From Halanaerobium congolense (GTDB lineage: Bacteria; Bacillota; Halanaerobiia; Halanaerobiales; Halanaerobiaceae), in the NCBI RefSeq assembly GCF_004366375.1, contig NZ_SOEF01000002.1, positions 1 to 64,000 of the forward strand: a DNA stretch of 64,000 nt. The letters are read 5' to 3'. The position numbers were made by a program, and so were the translations under genes. The notes under the pieces were generated by a model, which was not told where the DNA came from, did not search any database, and saw only the letters and a list, made by a program, of their open reading frames with translations. Of the stretch, positions 42,343-51,874 are shown piece after piece; position 1 is the stretch's first letter, and every line of letters starts with the position of its first letter.

Positions 42343-43524
42343 TTATCCCACCACCATTCCTGCTTTAATATTTGAAGCCTCTGGGATTACTTCATCATCA
42401 CCGATTACTGTGATTTTTAAATCCTGATCTTCATTTTCTATACCTATTTGAGAATCTTTTTCTATAATTACATTTCTGCCAACAATAGAATTTTTAATTT
42501 TTGCACCACTGCTGATTCGAGTATTTGGCAGAATAACTGAATTTTCAACTACAGCATTACGGGCAACTTTAACCCCAAAGAAAAGAACCGAGTTTTTGAC
42601 AGTTCCCATGATTTGAGTTCCCTTATTGATCATGGAATTATCTACTACTGCATCTTCCGAAAGGTATTGAGGTGGACGATTTGGATTTACACTGTAAATA
42701 ATCCAATTTCTATCCTGTAGATCTAATTCAGGATTTTCACCTAAAAGATCCATATGGGCCTGCCAGTAACTTTCAACAGTACCAACATCCTTCCAATAAT
42801 CTTTGAAAGTAAAGGCATAGAAATTAAGTTGATCGGCCATCATTTGTGGAATAATATCATGACCAAAATCACCTGCTGAATCATCATTTGCTTCAGCTTC
42901 AGCTTTTAAATATTTTTTTAGATATTCCCAGTTGAAAATGTAAATTCCCATTGAAGCCAGATTGTTTTTGGCATTTTTTGGTTTTTCCTGGAATTCAATA
43001 ATTTTTTGATCTTGATTGGTGTTCATAATACCAAAACGATGTGTCTCTTCCCAGGGTACTTCTAAAACTCCAATTGTAACATCTGCATTTTTATTTTTAT
43101 GATAATTTAGCATTTCTGAGTAATCCATTTTGTAGATATGATCACCTGATAAAACCAGCACATATTCCGGATCATGAATATCTATAAACTCTATATTTTG
43201 ATAAATTGCATCAGCAGTCCCCTTATACCAGGAACCCCCACCTTCTTTGACATAAGGAGGAAGTACAGTGACACCTCCGTTGTGTCGATCAAGATCCCAG
43301 GAGCTGCCGCTGCCTATATAGCTGTTTAAAATCAGGGGTTTATATTGGGTTAAAACTCCTACAGTAGTGATGCCTGAGTTTGAACAGTTGCTTAAGGGAA
43401 AATCAATTAAACGGTATTCAGCGCCAAAAGGAACTGCAGGTTTAGCAATATTCCTTGTTAATACTCCAAGTCTGGTACCTTTACCACCAGCCAGCAGCAT
43501 AGCTATCATTTCTTCCTTAGGCAT
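42343..43524 (-). CDS. glgC: Glucose-1-phosphate adenylyltransferase, catalytic subunit
   Basis: Makes ADP-glucose from glucose 1-phosphate and ATP, the committed step of glycogen synthesis. The pyrophosphorylase motif [13 protein letters not shown] is near residue 12, with [16 protein letters not shown] after it, and [10 protein letters not shown] and FQEKP mark the sugar-phosphate site. The 393 residues are standard. AAAGGAGG lies just before the start. It follows glgB on the minus strand and precedes glgD. Confidence 0.95.
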   Translation of the reverse strand: MPKEEMIAMLLAGGKGTRLGVLTRNIAKPAVPFGAEYRLIDFPLSNCSNSGITTVGVLTQYKPLILNSYIGSGSSWDLDRHNGGVTVLPPYVKEGGGSWYKGTADAIYQNIEFIDIHDPEYVLVLSGDHIYKMDYSEMLNYHKNKNADVTIGVLEVPWEETHRFGIMNTNQDQKIIEFQEKPKNAKNNLASMGIYIFNWEYLKKYLKAEAEANDDSAGDFGHDIIPQMMADQLNFYAFTFKDYWKDVGTVESYWQAHMDLLGENPELDLQDRNWIIYSVNPNRPPQYLSEDAVVDNSMINKGTQIMGTVKNSVLFFGVKVARNAVVENSVILPNTRISSGAKIKNSIVGRNVIIEKDSQIGIENEDQDLKITVIGDDEVIPEASNIKAGMVVG

Positions 43525-43565
43525 TTTAATACCTCCTTTAAAGCAGATAGAATCAGTTTAAAAAT

Positions 43566-45548
43566 TTAATTATTATTGGTTACTTTTTTATTTGTATTTT
43601 CATTTATTTTTTTGTTTTTAACTTCAGCTTTAGTTTTTTCTTTTTTATCTATTTTTGCCGGCTTATATTTTAGGTAAATTCCGGCCAGTGGCGGTAGATT
43701 GATACTAATCGAATAGTCAAAACCATGGAAAGGCTTTGCTTCTGCTTTGACTCGAGCAGCAGTTTCGTAGTTTGAACCACCAAATACTTTTTGATCACTA
43801 TTTAAAATCAGTTCATAACTTCCAGGTCCGGGAACCCCAATTCGATAATTATCTCTTGGATTTGGGGTGAAGTTTAGGAGAATAATTAATTTTTGAGATC
43901 CATTTTCAGAACTTCTTATAAAGCTGATTACACTTTGTTCATTATCATCTGCTTCAATCCAGCGGAAACCCTCTGCTTCATGGTCTAATTCCCAAAGCGC
44001 CTTTTCTTTCAGATAAACCTGATTTAGTTCCTGCATGAAATCCTGAGTTAATTGATGCTGATCATAATCAAGCAGAAGCCAGTCTAAACTCTGTTTGTAA
44101 TTCCATTCGATAAATTGGCCAAATTCTCCCCCCATAAAAAGCAGTTTTTTGCCGGGATGAGCATACATGTAGCTGAAAAGAAGTCGTAAATTTGCAAATT
44201 TACGCCAGTAATCTCCCGGCATTTTATTTACAAGAGATTTTTTACCGTGAACTACCTCATCATGAGAAAGCGGCAGCACATAATTTTCGCTTTGACTGTA
44301 CATGCTGGAAAATGTCAACTTGTTATGTTCCCATTTTCTATAAACAGGATCTTTTTCCATGTAGTCAAGAGTATCATTCATCCAACCCATATTCCATTTG
44401 AAATTAAAGCCCAAACCACCTTCATGGGCAGGGGTAGTTACTAGCGGCCAGGCACTTGATTCCTCAGCTATCATAAGAATTCCAGGATAGCGTTCAAACA
44501 TCTCGGTATTTAATTCTTTGATAAATTCAATTGCTTCTAAATTCTCAAAACCTCCATATTCATTAGCAGCCCACTGACCATCTTCTTTCTCATAATTTAA
44601 ATAAAGCATATTACTGACAGCATCAACTCTCAAACCATCAATGTGGAACTTTGCTGCCCAATAATTAGCACTAGAAATCAAAAAACTCCAAATTTCATTT
44701 TGAGCAAAATCAAAATTCAAAGTATCCCACTGAATATTTTCTGCCCTTCTGGGGTCAGAACTTTCATAAAGCTGTGAACCATCAAATAATCTTAAACCAT
44801 GGTCATCTTTGCAGAAATGACTTGGCACCCAGTCCATAATTACTCCAATATCATTCTGGTGGAGCTGATCAACAAAATACATAAAATCCTCAGGGGTGCC
44901 GTAACGAGAAGTTAGGGCAAAATAACCTGTAGTTTGATAACCCCAGGAACCCGGAAACGGATATTCTGTTAAAGGCATTAGCTCAACATGAGTAAAACCC
45001 ATCTTATTTATATAAGGTACAAGTTCATCTGCAATATCTCTATAGTTCATTAATTCCCCATCATCTTGTTTCCACGAGCCAAGATGCATCTCATAAATAC
45101 TTATAGGCTCTCTAAGATGATTAGATTTTTTTCTTTTCTTAAGCCATTTTTTATCATTCCAGCTGTAATCTTTTGCTTCATAAATTTGTGAGGCAGTTTT
45201 TGGAGCTTTTTCCTGTCTGCGGGCATAGGGATCTGTTTTAATTCTAATTACACCTCTATAACCTCGAATCCAATATTTATAATACATTTTATTTTCTGCA
45301 CCTTCGACAAAGGTAGTCCAAATTCCGGAGTCTTTAATTTTTTGCATCGGATTTTTACGTTTATTCCAATCATTGAAGTCACCAATTACACTAATTTCTT
45401 CAGCATTTGGAGCCCAGACGGTAAAGCGCACCCCTTTTTTTTCATTTTCTTCAGTAAGATGTGCTCCTAGAAAATTATAGCTTTCATAATGTCTTCCTTG
45501 ATGAAAAAGATAACGATCATAGTCACCAGGATAATTTTTATTTGGCAT
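43566..45548 (-). CDS. glgB: 1,4-alpha-glucan branching enzyme
   Basis: Introduces alpha-1,6 branches into glycogen. The 660-residue GH13 protein has an N-terminal CBM48 domain (GVRFTVWAPNAEEISVIGDF), MDWVPSHFC, nucleophile Asp in GLRVDAVSNM, catalytic Glu in MIAEESSAWP and LSHDEVVHGK. The C-terminus carries an unusual basic, low-complexity tail of about 35 residues rich in Lys, Asn and Glu. AGGGGGGAG sets the start. It is first in the minus-strand glgB-glgC-glgD operon, divergent from glgA. Confidence 0.95.
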   Translation of the reverse strand: MPNKNYPGDYDRYLFHQGRHYESYNFLGAHLTEENEKKGVRFTVWAPNAEEISVIGDFNDWNKRKNPMQKIKDSGIWTTFVEGAENKMYYKYWIRGYRGVIRIKTDPYARRQEKAPKTASQIYEAKDYSWNDKKWLKKRKKSNHLREPISIYEMHLGSWKQDDGELMNYRDIADELVPYINKMGFTHVELMPLTEYPFPGSWGYQTTGYFALTSRYGTPEDFMYFVDQLHQNDIGVIMDWVPSHFCKDDHGLRLFDGSQLYESSDPRRAENIQWDTLNFDFAQNEIWSFLISSANYWAAKFHIDGLRVDAVSNMLYLNYEKEDGQWAANEYGGFENLEAIEFIKELNTEMFERYPGILMIAEESSAWPLVTTPAHEGGLGFNFKWNMGWMNDTLDYMEKDPVYRKWEHNKLTFSSMYSQSENYVLPLSHDEVVHGKKSLVNKMPGDYWRKFANLRLLFSYMYAHPGKKLLFMGGEFGQFIEWNYKQSLDWLLLDYDQHQLTQDFMQELNQVYLKEKALWELDHEAEGFRWIEADDNEQSVISFIRSSENGSQKLIILLNFTPNPRDNYRIGVPGPGSYELILNSDQKVFGGSNYETAARVKAEAKPFHGFDYSISINLPPLAGIYLKYKPAKIDKKEKTKAEVKNKKINENTNKKVTNNN

Positions 45549-45721
45549 TAAACTCCCCCCTAAAACTTGATTCGAAATTTATTTTAATAAACCTAATGAA
45601 GTAAATAAAGATAAATCTGCTGTTGTATTATATTTATTCTCTATTTAATTTAATTTCCCTTTAATTAATCATTATAGTTGAACTGTTTTTCTGCAGGCAG
45701 CCATCCAGAAAATATAATTAG

Positions 45722-45750
45722 TTGACATTGAACTGCAATTTTAATAAACT
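45722..45750 (+). promoter_or_regulatory. Probable glgA promoter
   Basis: TTGACA (45722-45727), a 17-base spacer and TAAACT (45745-45750), about 90 bases before glgA. A TATAAT at 45817-45822 without a good -35 box is an alternative. The rest of the 290-base glgB/glgA gap holds nothing else I recognise. Confidence 0.5.
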
Positions 45751-45838
45751 AAATGTATAGATCATAAAAATTTAGTTGATTTTGTAAATTATTAGGCAGT
45801 AGATAGAGATTGAGTGTATAATTATAGGAGGTGGCTCC

Positions 45839-47587
45839 ATGAAAAAAGAAAAAAAGAAAATTTTATTTGTAGCTTCAGAGGCGGACCCATTTATTAAAAC
45901 AGGGGGATTAGCTGATGTAGCTGGTTCATTACCACAGGCATTAATAGAAGAGGGTCATGATGTAAGATTGGTGATTCCACAGTACCGACAGATTCCAAAA
46001 AAATATAAGGATAGAATGGAATCAGTTTGTCATTTCAGAACAAAATTAGCTTGGCGGGATACATATTTAGGTGTAAATAAATTAGTAGAAGACGGAGTTC
46101 CAGTTTATTTCATAGACAATCAATATTACTTTGATCGTGATTCAATTTATGAGAATGAAGATAAGCATGAACAATTTGCTTTCTTTTCCCAAGCTGTATT
46201 AGATATGCTGCCTGTAATTGGATTTAAACCAGATGTTATTCATGCAAATGATTGGCAGACAGGTCCTTTACCACTGCTTTTTGCAGATCGTTACCGTCAG
46301 CAGAGTTATTACCAGGATATTAAAACAGTATTTACAATCCATAATCTTCGCTATCAGGGACAGTTCGATGGTCATGCTGCTGGAGATGTTTTAGGAGTAG
46401 CTCCACATCACTGGGCAAGTGGTAATATTAGACATAACGGCTTACTTAATTATATGAAAGCAGGGATTATGTATGCTGATCATATAACTACAGTGAGTGA
46501 AAGTTATGCAAATGAGATCCAGACTTCATATTTTGGTGAAGGTCTGGATTATGCTCTTAGATTAAGGGCTGATGACTTAAGCGGTATTTTAAATGGTATT
46601 AGCTATGACAAATTTGATCCAGAAACAAACAAAAACCTTGCAGTTCGTTTTTCAAAAGGGGAAGTTGATAAAAAAATTGCAAATAAGGTTCATATTCAGC
46701 AAAAAATGGGTCTGGAAGTAAATGGTGATAAACCACTGATTGGCTTTATTTCTCGATTGGTCGAGCAGAAAGGCTTAGATCTGGTACAAGCTGTTTTTGA
46801 TGAAATAATGGCAACCGGAGCTCAGTTTTTAATTTTGGGTACCGGCCAAAGAGAATATGAAGAATTCTTTAAGGCAAAACAGCTTGAATATCCAGATGAC
46901 CTATCAGTTAATATTAAATATGATGCCCAGCTTGCTGATCAGATTTATGCAGGAAGCGATATGTTTTTAATGCCTTCCCGCTTTGAGCCCTGTGGCTTAA
47001 GTCAGCTGATTAGTTTCCGCTATGGAACTATTCCGGTAGTTAGAGAAACTGGTGGTTTAAATGATACTGTGGTTGCTTATAATGAAGAAACCGGTGAGGG
47101 TACTGGTTTTAGTTTTGCAAATTATAATGCCCACGACATGCTGCATACAATTGAAAGAGCAGTTTCCTTTTATGATCAGAAAGGAATCTGGAATAAGCTG
47201 GTCACTCGAGTAATGAATCTTGATTACAGCTGGCATAATTCAGCTCAAAAATATTCCGAACTCTACCGTCAGTTAAACGGAGATGAGGGACAGAAACTTC
47301 TACAAAAAGGTGATGAATCAGAAGTTCAAATTAAGGTTTATGAGCCTGATGTGAAGCCAAAGCCTGAGGTGAAGCCAAAGAAAACTAAGGCATCTAAAAA
47401 AATAAGCATTAATCAGGCTGCAGCTTCTGAATTAGCTGAATTACCTGGTATTGGTGATGCATATGCAGAACGAATAGTAAATTATAGAGAGCAAAATGGT
47501 AACTTTACTAAAAAATCTGATTTAATTAAGGTTAAAGGTATAGGTAAGAAAAAGTATCAAAAAATTTCAAAATTACTTACATTATAA
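45839..47587 (+). CDS. glgA: Glycogen synthase with a C-terminal helix-hairpin-helix domain
   Basis: Residues 1-480 are a GT5 bacterial glycogen synthase that uses ADP-glucose: KTGGLADV at 20-27, HANDWQTGPLPL, and the C-terminal domain with PSRFEPCGLSQL. Typical GlgA ends near residue 480. Here a linker rich in Pro and Lys (about 495-518) leads to a ComEA-like helix-hairpin-helix domain (about 522-582, ISINQAAASELAELPGIG, later VKGIGKKKYQKISKL) of the kind that binds DNA. AGGAGGTGG lies just before the start. The fusion is unusual. Confidence 0.93.
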   Translation: MKKEKKKILFVASEADPFIKTGGLADVAGSLPQALIEEGHDVRLVIPQYRQIPKKYKDRMESVCHFRTKLAWRDTYLGVNKLVEDGVPVYFIDNQYYFDRDSIYENEDKHEQFAFFSQAVLDMLPVIGFKPDVIHANDWQTGPLPLLFADRYRQQSYYQDIKTVFTIHNLRYQGQFDGHAAGDVLGVAPHHWASGNIRHNGLLNYMKAGIMYADHITTVSESYANEIQTSYFGEGLDYALRLRADDLSGILNGISYDKFDPETNKNLAVRFSKGEVDKKIANKVHIQQKMGLEVNGDKPLIGFISRLVEQKGLDLVQAVFDEIMATGAQFLILGTGQREYEEFFKAKQLEYPDDLSVNIKYDAQLADQIYAGSDMFLMPSRFEPCGLSQLISFRYGTIPVVRETGGLNDTVVAYNEETGEGTGFSFANYNAHDMLHTIERAVSFYDQKGIWNKLVTRVMNLDYSWHNSAQKYSELYRQLNGDEGQKLLQKGDESEVQIKVYEPDVKPKPEVKPKKTKASKKISINQAAASELAELPGIGDAYAERIVNYREQNGNFTKKSDLIKVKGIGKKKYQKISKLLTL

Positions 47588-47616
47588 CAGTTAAGTCTAT
47601 TTTATAACTGAGTTTT

Positions 47617-47642
47617 AGACCGTCTTAATCGGCGGTCTTTTA
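47617..47642 (+). terminator. Rho-independent terminator after glgA
   Basis: AGACCG pairs with CGGTCT around TCTTAATCGG-type loop sequence, then TTT. Confidence 0.8.
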
Positions 47643-47652
47643 CTTGTTAATA

Positions 47653-47681
47653 TTGATAAAAATGTCACAATTAAATAAAAT
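47653..47681 (+). promoter_or_regulatory. Sigma-A promoter
   Basis: TTGATA (47653-47658), a 17-base spacer and TAAAAT (47676-47681). It would drive the 47833 gene with a leader of about 145 bases. Confidence 0.6.
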
Positions 47682-47832
47682 ACACTTTTGTTTGCTAATA
47701 TGCAGGAGATTAAATATAATAGAAATAGAGAAAACTAAGTTTGAAGTTTTAATATAGTTTGCTGTTTAGATTAGTAAATTAATTTAGGTAATTAAAATAT
47801 AAAACTGATTGTGATAATCTGGAGGTTAGATA

Positions 47833-49056
47833 ATGAAAATAGCATTAGTTTCATTTGTATCTGAAGTACATGATGAAAAAAAGGTAGATCAAAGTTTGGA
47901 TTCTCAAATTACAATTTTAGAGGATAATTTTGAAATTGAAGAAGTTCCGGCAGATGAAATTCCTTTTACCAATTTTAATGAATATGATTTGACAATTAAT
48001 TTTATTAAAACAGGTGGTTCGGAAGCTGCTTTTGCTGAAAATGTGGAGTATCTGCCGCAGCCAGCATATCTTCTGGCAGCAGAGCTTAATAATTCTTTAC
48101 CAGCAGCTTTAGAAATCTTAAGTTTTTTAAATGCTGAAGGTCTTGCTGGAAAAATACTGCATGGAGATATGAAAGAAGTTACAGCAGAAATAGAAGAGCT
48201 GGCAGTCTATAAAAAAGTAAGAAATAAGATAGCTGCTGCTAAGTTTGGAATTATTGGTCAGCCATCTGATTGGTTAATTGGAAGTAAGGTGGATTATGAA
48301 CATGCAGCTCATCACTGGGGCAGTGAATTTGTAGATATCGAGCTTGATCAGATTTATCAGGCATTAAAGCAGGTTGATTCTGCAAAAGCTAAAAGAATTG
48401 CAGCTGATTTTTTAGAAAATGCCGCTGATATTGTTGAAAGCAGTAAGGCTGATCTGGTTGAGGCAGCAAAAATTTATCTGGCACTAAGAGATGTTATTGC
48501 CAAAAATGATTTAGATGTAATTACCATTCGCTGTTTTGATATTGTTAAGAAATTAAATACTACAGGCTGTCTGGCACTTTCACTTTTAAATAATGAAGGC
48601 CTGATTGCAGGTTGTGAGGGTGATGTTCCAGCTGCTTTTACAATGTTTTTAGCTTATCAACTTACAGGTGTTATGCCTTTTATGGCAAATCCAGCTGCCA
48701 TAGATAAAAAGAATGATGAAATTTTATTTGCCCACTGTACTGTAGCAACCGAAATCAGTGATGATTATATTATTCGTTCACATTTTGAAACAGGTATTGG
48801 AGTTGGAATTCAGGGAATATTGGAAGCAGGACCGGTAACTGTCTTTAAAATTGGTGGTGCTGGTTTAGAGCAGTATTTTGTGGCTGAGGGGGAGATTATA
48901 GAGAATTTAAATTCTCCTAATGCCTGCAGAACGCAGCTTAAAATTTCCTTACCCCAGAGTTCAGATTATTTTTTAAATGATAGTATTGGAAATCACCATA
49001 TAATTATTCCCGGCTATCATGCAGATATAATAAATGAATTTCTTGGTATGGAATAG
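47833..49056 (+). CDS. L-fucose/L-arabinose isomerase-like protein
   Basis: A 407-residue cytosolic protein. The C-terminal half (for example ITIRCFDIVKKLNTTGCLALSLLN, EGLIAGCEGDVPAAFTMF and HCTVATEISDDY) resembles the C-terminal fold of fucose and arabinose isomerases, including the GCEGD metal-type segment. The N-terminus does not clearly follow a classical isomerase. It is likely a sugar isomerase-family member of unassigned substrate. It precedes the SufC-like gene by 28 bases, but the functional link is unclear. Confidence 0.65.
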   Translation: MKIALVSFVSEVHDEKKVDQSLDSQITILEDNFEIEEVPADEIPFTNFNEYDLTINFIKTGGSEAAFAENVEYLPQPAYLLAAELNNSLPAALEILSFLNAEGLAGKILHGDMKEVTAEIEELAVYKKVRNKIAAAKFGIIGQPSDWLIGSKVDYEHAAHHWGSEFVDIELDQIYQALKQVDSAKAKRIAADFLENAADIVESSKADLVEAAKIYLALRDVIAKNDLDVITIRCFDIVKKLNTTGCLALSLLNNEGLIAGCEGDVPAAFTMFLAYQLTGVMPFMANPAAIDKKNDEILFAHCTVATEISDDYIIRSHFETGIGVGIQGILEAGPVTVFKIGGAGLEQYFVAEGEIIENLNSPNACRTQLKISLPQSSDYFLNDSIGNHHIIIPGYHADIINEFLGME

Positions 49057-49083
49057 ATTAAATAAATTTACAGGAGGAATATA

Positions 49084-49833
49084 ATGTCAAAATTATTAGA
49101 AGTAAAAAATCTGCATCTTAAAATTGAAGATACAGAAATCTTAAAGGGAATTGAATTTTCCTTAGAAAAAGGTGAAGTTTTTGCACTTATTGGGCCAAAC
49201 GGCTGTGGGAAATCAACTTTAGCCTATACTTTGATGGGAATTAACAAATATCATCCTCAAAAAGGTGAAATGTATTTTAAAGGTGAAAAAATTAATGATT
49301 TAAAAATTACCGAAAGGGCCAAAAAAGGTATCACTTTAGCCTGGCAGGAGCCGGCTCGTTATCAGGGGGTAACTGTTCGAGAATTTTTGGCCTTAGGTCT
49401 TAAGAGCAAAGGCGAAGAAGTTACAGAAGAAAAGTTGAGAGATGCTTTAAATAAAGTAGCTATTAATCCCTACCAATATCTTAATCGTTTTGTTGATAAA
49501 AGTTTAAGTGGTGGTGAAAGAAAAAGGATTGAATTAGCATCTTTAATTTTGATGCATCCAGAATTAATAATCTTAGATGAACCTGATTCTGGTGTAGATG
49601 TTGTTGCCTTAAATAATATTGCTGAGATGATAAATTATTTTAAAGAATCAGGCAGTGGTATTTTATTGATTACTCACTCAGAGGAAATGCTTAAATATGC
49701 TGATCAGGCCGCCTTAGTTTGTGAAGGAGAAATTATACGCCAGGGTAACCCAGCAGATATTAGTGAATACTTTAAATCTTTCTGCTATCCATGTGCTAAG
49801 GAAGAAGAATGTGAGACGGAGGTGGCCAGTTAA
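49084..49833 (+). CDS. SufC-like ATPase of a minimal Fe-S assembly system (SmsC)
   Basis: A 249-residue ABC-type ATPase. Walker A is GPNGCGKST at 37-45, the signature LSGGERKR, and Walker B LIILDEPDSGVD, in the SufC form. The C-terminus carries a CYPCAKEEECE cysteine cluster. With the SufB-like protein in the next gene it matches the two-gene SUF-like minimal system that assembles iron-sulfur clusters in many anaerobes. The next gene's ATG overlaps its stop by one base, so the two are tightly coupled. AGGAGG precedes it. Confidence 0.88.
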   Translation: MSKLLEVKNLHLKIEDTEILKGIEFSLEKGEVFALIGPNGCGKSTLAYTLMGINKYHPQKGEMYFKGEKINDLKITERAKKGITLAWQEPARYQGVTVREFLALGLKSKGEEVTEEKLRDALNKVAINPYQYLNRFVDKSLSGGERKRIELASLILMHPELIILDEPDSGVDVVALNNIAEMINYFKESGSGILLITHSEEMLKYADQAALVCEGEIIRQGNPADISEYFKSFCYPCAKEEECETEVAS

Positions 49834-50771
49834 TGAATGATTATGAAATGATGATTAATGCCTATAAAGATGCTGGTGGAGATGATATTTTTGCCGATAG
49901 TGAAGTAGCTCATCTAGTTTTAGAAAGAGATAAAATTTTAGGAATGCATGCTGTTGAAGGCTTAGAAGTTGAAGCTGATAAAATCAGTGAAGATACTGTT
50001 AAAGTTAAAGTGCTTGTTAAAGCGGGTTATCAAATCAAAAACCCTGTTCATATGTGTTTTGGAGTTTTACCAAAAGAAGGCCGCCAAAAAATAGATATGA
50101 ATGTTGAAGTACAAAAAAATGCTAAGGTTGAAGTAGTAGCGGACTGTGTTTTTCCTAATGCAGTTAAGGTAGAGCATATTATGGATGCTGTAATAAATAT
50201 TGATGACGGGGGCAATTACATATATAAAGAACATCATTTTCATGGGGATAATGGTGGAGTAGAAGTAATTGCTAAGTCAGATATTAATGTAGAAGCAAAC
50301 GGTAAATTGGTGACTAAATTTGACCTTTTAGAGGGTCGGGTTGGTAAAATTGATTTTGATTATAAAGCAAATATTGCTGAACATGGAACAGTAGAAATGC
50401 TGGCCCGGATTAGTGGTCAAAAAAATGATTTAATTAAAATCAGGGAAGCTGCACATTTAAATGGTGAATCTGCTCGAGGAATATTAGATTCCAAAATTGC
50501 TTTGAAAGATCAAGCAGAGGCAGAAATTTATAATGAATTAACTGCAGATGCTGCTGAAGCGATGGGTCATGTTGATTGTACTGAAATTATTAAAGATCAG
50601 GCGATAGCACGAGCTATTCCGATTGTAGATGTTCGTCATCCAGAAGCTAAGGTAACTCACGAGGCTGCAATTGGTAGTGTTGACAGCACCCAACTGCAGA
50701 CATTAATGTCCCGTGGACTTGATGAAGAAGAGGCTTCAGATGTAATTATCCAGGGTCTGCTTAATGATTAA
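49833..50771 (+). CDS. SufB-like Fe-S scaffold, short form (SmsB)
   Basis: A 312-residue beta-helix protein of the SufBD family, shorter than the 470-residue SufB of the classical system. The C-terminal hallmarks are present: the DVRHPEAKVTHEAAIG histidine/glutamate region and TLMSRGLDEEEASDVIIQGLL. GHVDCTEII carries a conserved-looking cysteine. Together with SmsC it would form the whole cluster-building machine. No SufS/SufU is attached; the desulfurase at 15441 is a distant candidate. Confidence 0.85.
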   Translation: MNDYEMMINAYKDAGGDDIFADSEVAHLVLERDKILGMHAVEGLEVEADKISEDTVKVKVLVKAGYQIKNPVHMCFGVLPKEGRQKIDMNVEVQKNAKVEVVADCVFPNAVKVEHIMDAVINIDDGGNYIYKEHHFHGDNGGVEVIAKSDINVEANGKLVTKFDLLEGRVGKIDFDYKANIAEHGTVEMLARISGQKNDLIKIREAAHLNGESARGILDSKIALKDQAEAEIYNELTADAAEAMGHVDCTEIIKDQAIARAIPIVDVRHPEAKVTHEAAIGSVDSTQLQTLMSRGLDEEEASDVIIQGLLND

Positions 50772-50781
50772 CCTATAAAAT

Positions 50782-50898
50782 TACAGCTTACAGCTACCGT
50801 TTACTGGACCAATATTTACCAAATGATAAATGTTAAAAATCCATATAATATATTTTATGGATATAATTGGGTCGGTAAACGGTTGCTGTATTGCTGTA
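50782..50898. repeat. Long imperfect palindrome in the ABC operon leader
   Basis: TACAGC twice plus ACCGTTTAC on the left (50782-50804) pair with GTAAACGGT and two GCTGTA copies on the right (50875-50898). Inside are GACCAAT/ATTGGGTC and ATCCAT/ATGGAT (50839-50844 with 50857-50862). It ends 25 bases before the next start. It is either a leader structure of the ABC operon, a terminator of the Sms unit, or a mobile palindrome. Confidence 0.6.
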
Positions 50899-50923
50899 CA
50901 CCCGTACAAAAAGGAGGGATTTT

Positions 50924-51874
50924 ATGTTTAAGAAAAATAACTTATTTACAGTAATTTTCCTATTTATTTTTCTTTTAGCTGCAGCAGTTCCTGTTTCTGC
51001 ACTTGAAGTTAATGTTCAGGCACCAACTGTACCGGGAGCCTTACCATTTTTGTGGATGCAGGAAAAAATTGAACTGCCAGCAGCATTAGAGATTAAGCTT
51101 AATTTATCATCAGATCATCAGCGCGGAATGTCATTGCTTGCTCAAAATGATATTGATCTTTTAATTACTGGTTCTAATGTTGGAGCTAATGCTTATAACC
51201 GCGGTATAAATCTTAAAATGATGAATGTTAATACTTGGGGAATTGATTATTTGCTGACAAATGGTTTTAAAACAGAATCTTGGGCTGACCTTAGAGGAAA
51301 AAATTTAGCTTTACCTCTGCAGGGAGGACCACTAGACTTTTTGGCAAGGTACTTAGCTCAGAAAAATGGTCTTGATCCAGAAAAAGACTTAAATTTAATC
51401 TATAGAGCCCTGCCGGGTGGGGCCCAATTATTTATGGCAGGAGAATTAGAAGCCATTATTTTGCCAGAGCCATTAGTGACAATTAGTCTTGCAAATCGAG
51501 AAGAAGCTGTATTATCGATGGACTTACAGGAGGAATGGGCTAAGCTAAATGGGGATAATAGAATTCCTTTTGTAGCTCTTTTTGTTAACGGAGAATTTAG
51601 CAGCAAATATCCTCAGTTTACAGATATAATAAATGCCTATTATGCTAAAGGTGTTGAATGGATAAATAATAATCCTGAAGCAGCAGCTGAACTTGCTGCA
51701 GAACATTTTGAAATACCAGCACCTATTTTTAAAAAATCTCTAAATAGAGTTAATTTAAATATTTATTCTGAGATGGAGAGCAGAAAATTAACAGAATTAT
51801 ATTTTGGTGAAATGTTAAAAATATATCCAGAACTTTTAGGTGGATCTTTACCCGATGAAGAATTCTATTATTAA
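50924..51874 (+). CDS. ABC transporter substrate-binding protein (NMT1/SsuA-like)
   Basis: A 316-residue secreted binding protein with a signal peptide (hydrophobic residues about 6-22, cleavage near PVSALEV). It belongs to the periplasmic-binding type II family of nitrate/sulfonate/thiamine-precursor transporters: ALPFLWMQEKIEL at the N-terminus, GGPLDFLARYLAQKNGLDP later, and a C-terminal FGEMLKIYPELLGG. No lipobox cysteine was seen. AAGGAGGG sets the ATG at 50924; an upstream in-frame TTG is unlikely. First gene of a three-gene importer; the substrate is unassigned. Confidence 0.85.
   Translation: MFKKNNLFTVIFLFIFLLAAAVPVSALEVNVQAPTVPGALPFLWMQEKIELPAALEIKLNLSSDHQRGMSLLAQNDIDLLITGSNVGANAYNRGINLKMMNVNTWGIDYLLTNGFKTESWADLRGKNLALPLQGGPLDFLARYLAQKNGLDPEKDLNLIYRALPGGAQLFMAGELEAIILPEPLVTISLANREEAVLSMDLQEEWAKLNGDNRIPFVALFVNGEFSSKYPQFTDIINAYYAKGVEWINNNPEAAAELAAEHFEIPAPIFKKSLNRVNLNIYSEMESRKLTELYFGEMLKIYPELLGGSLPDEEFYY

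Noticed and set aside
47833-49056. Confident L-fucose isomerase
   Set aside because: Only the C-terminal half resembles the isomerase fold; the protein is shorter than the classical enzyme and lacks pathway neighbours.
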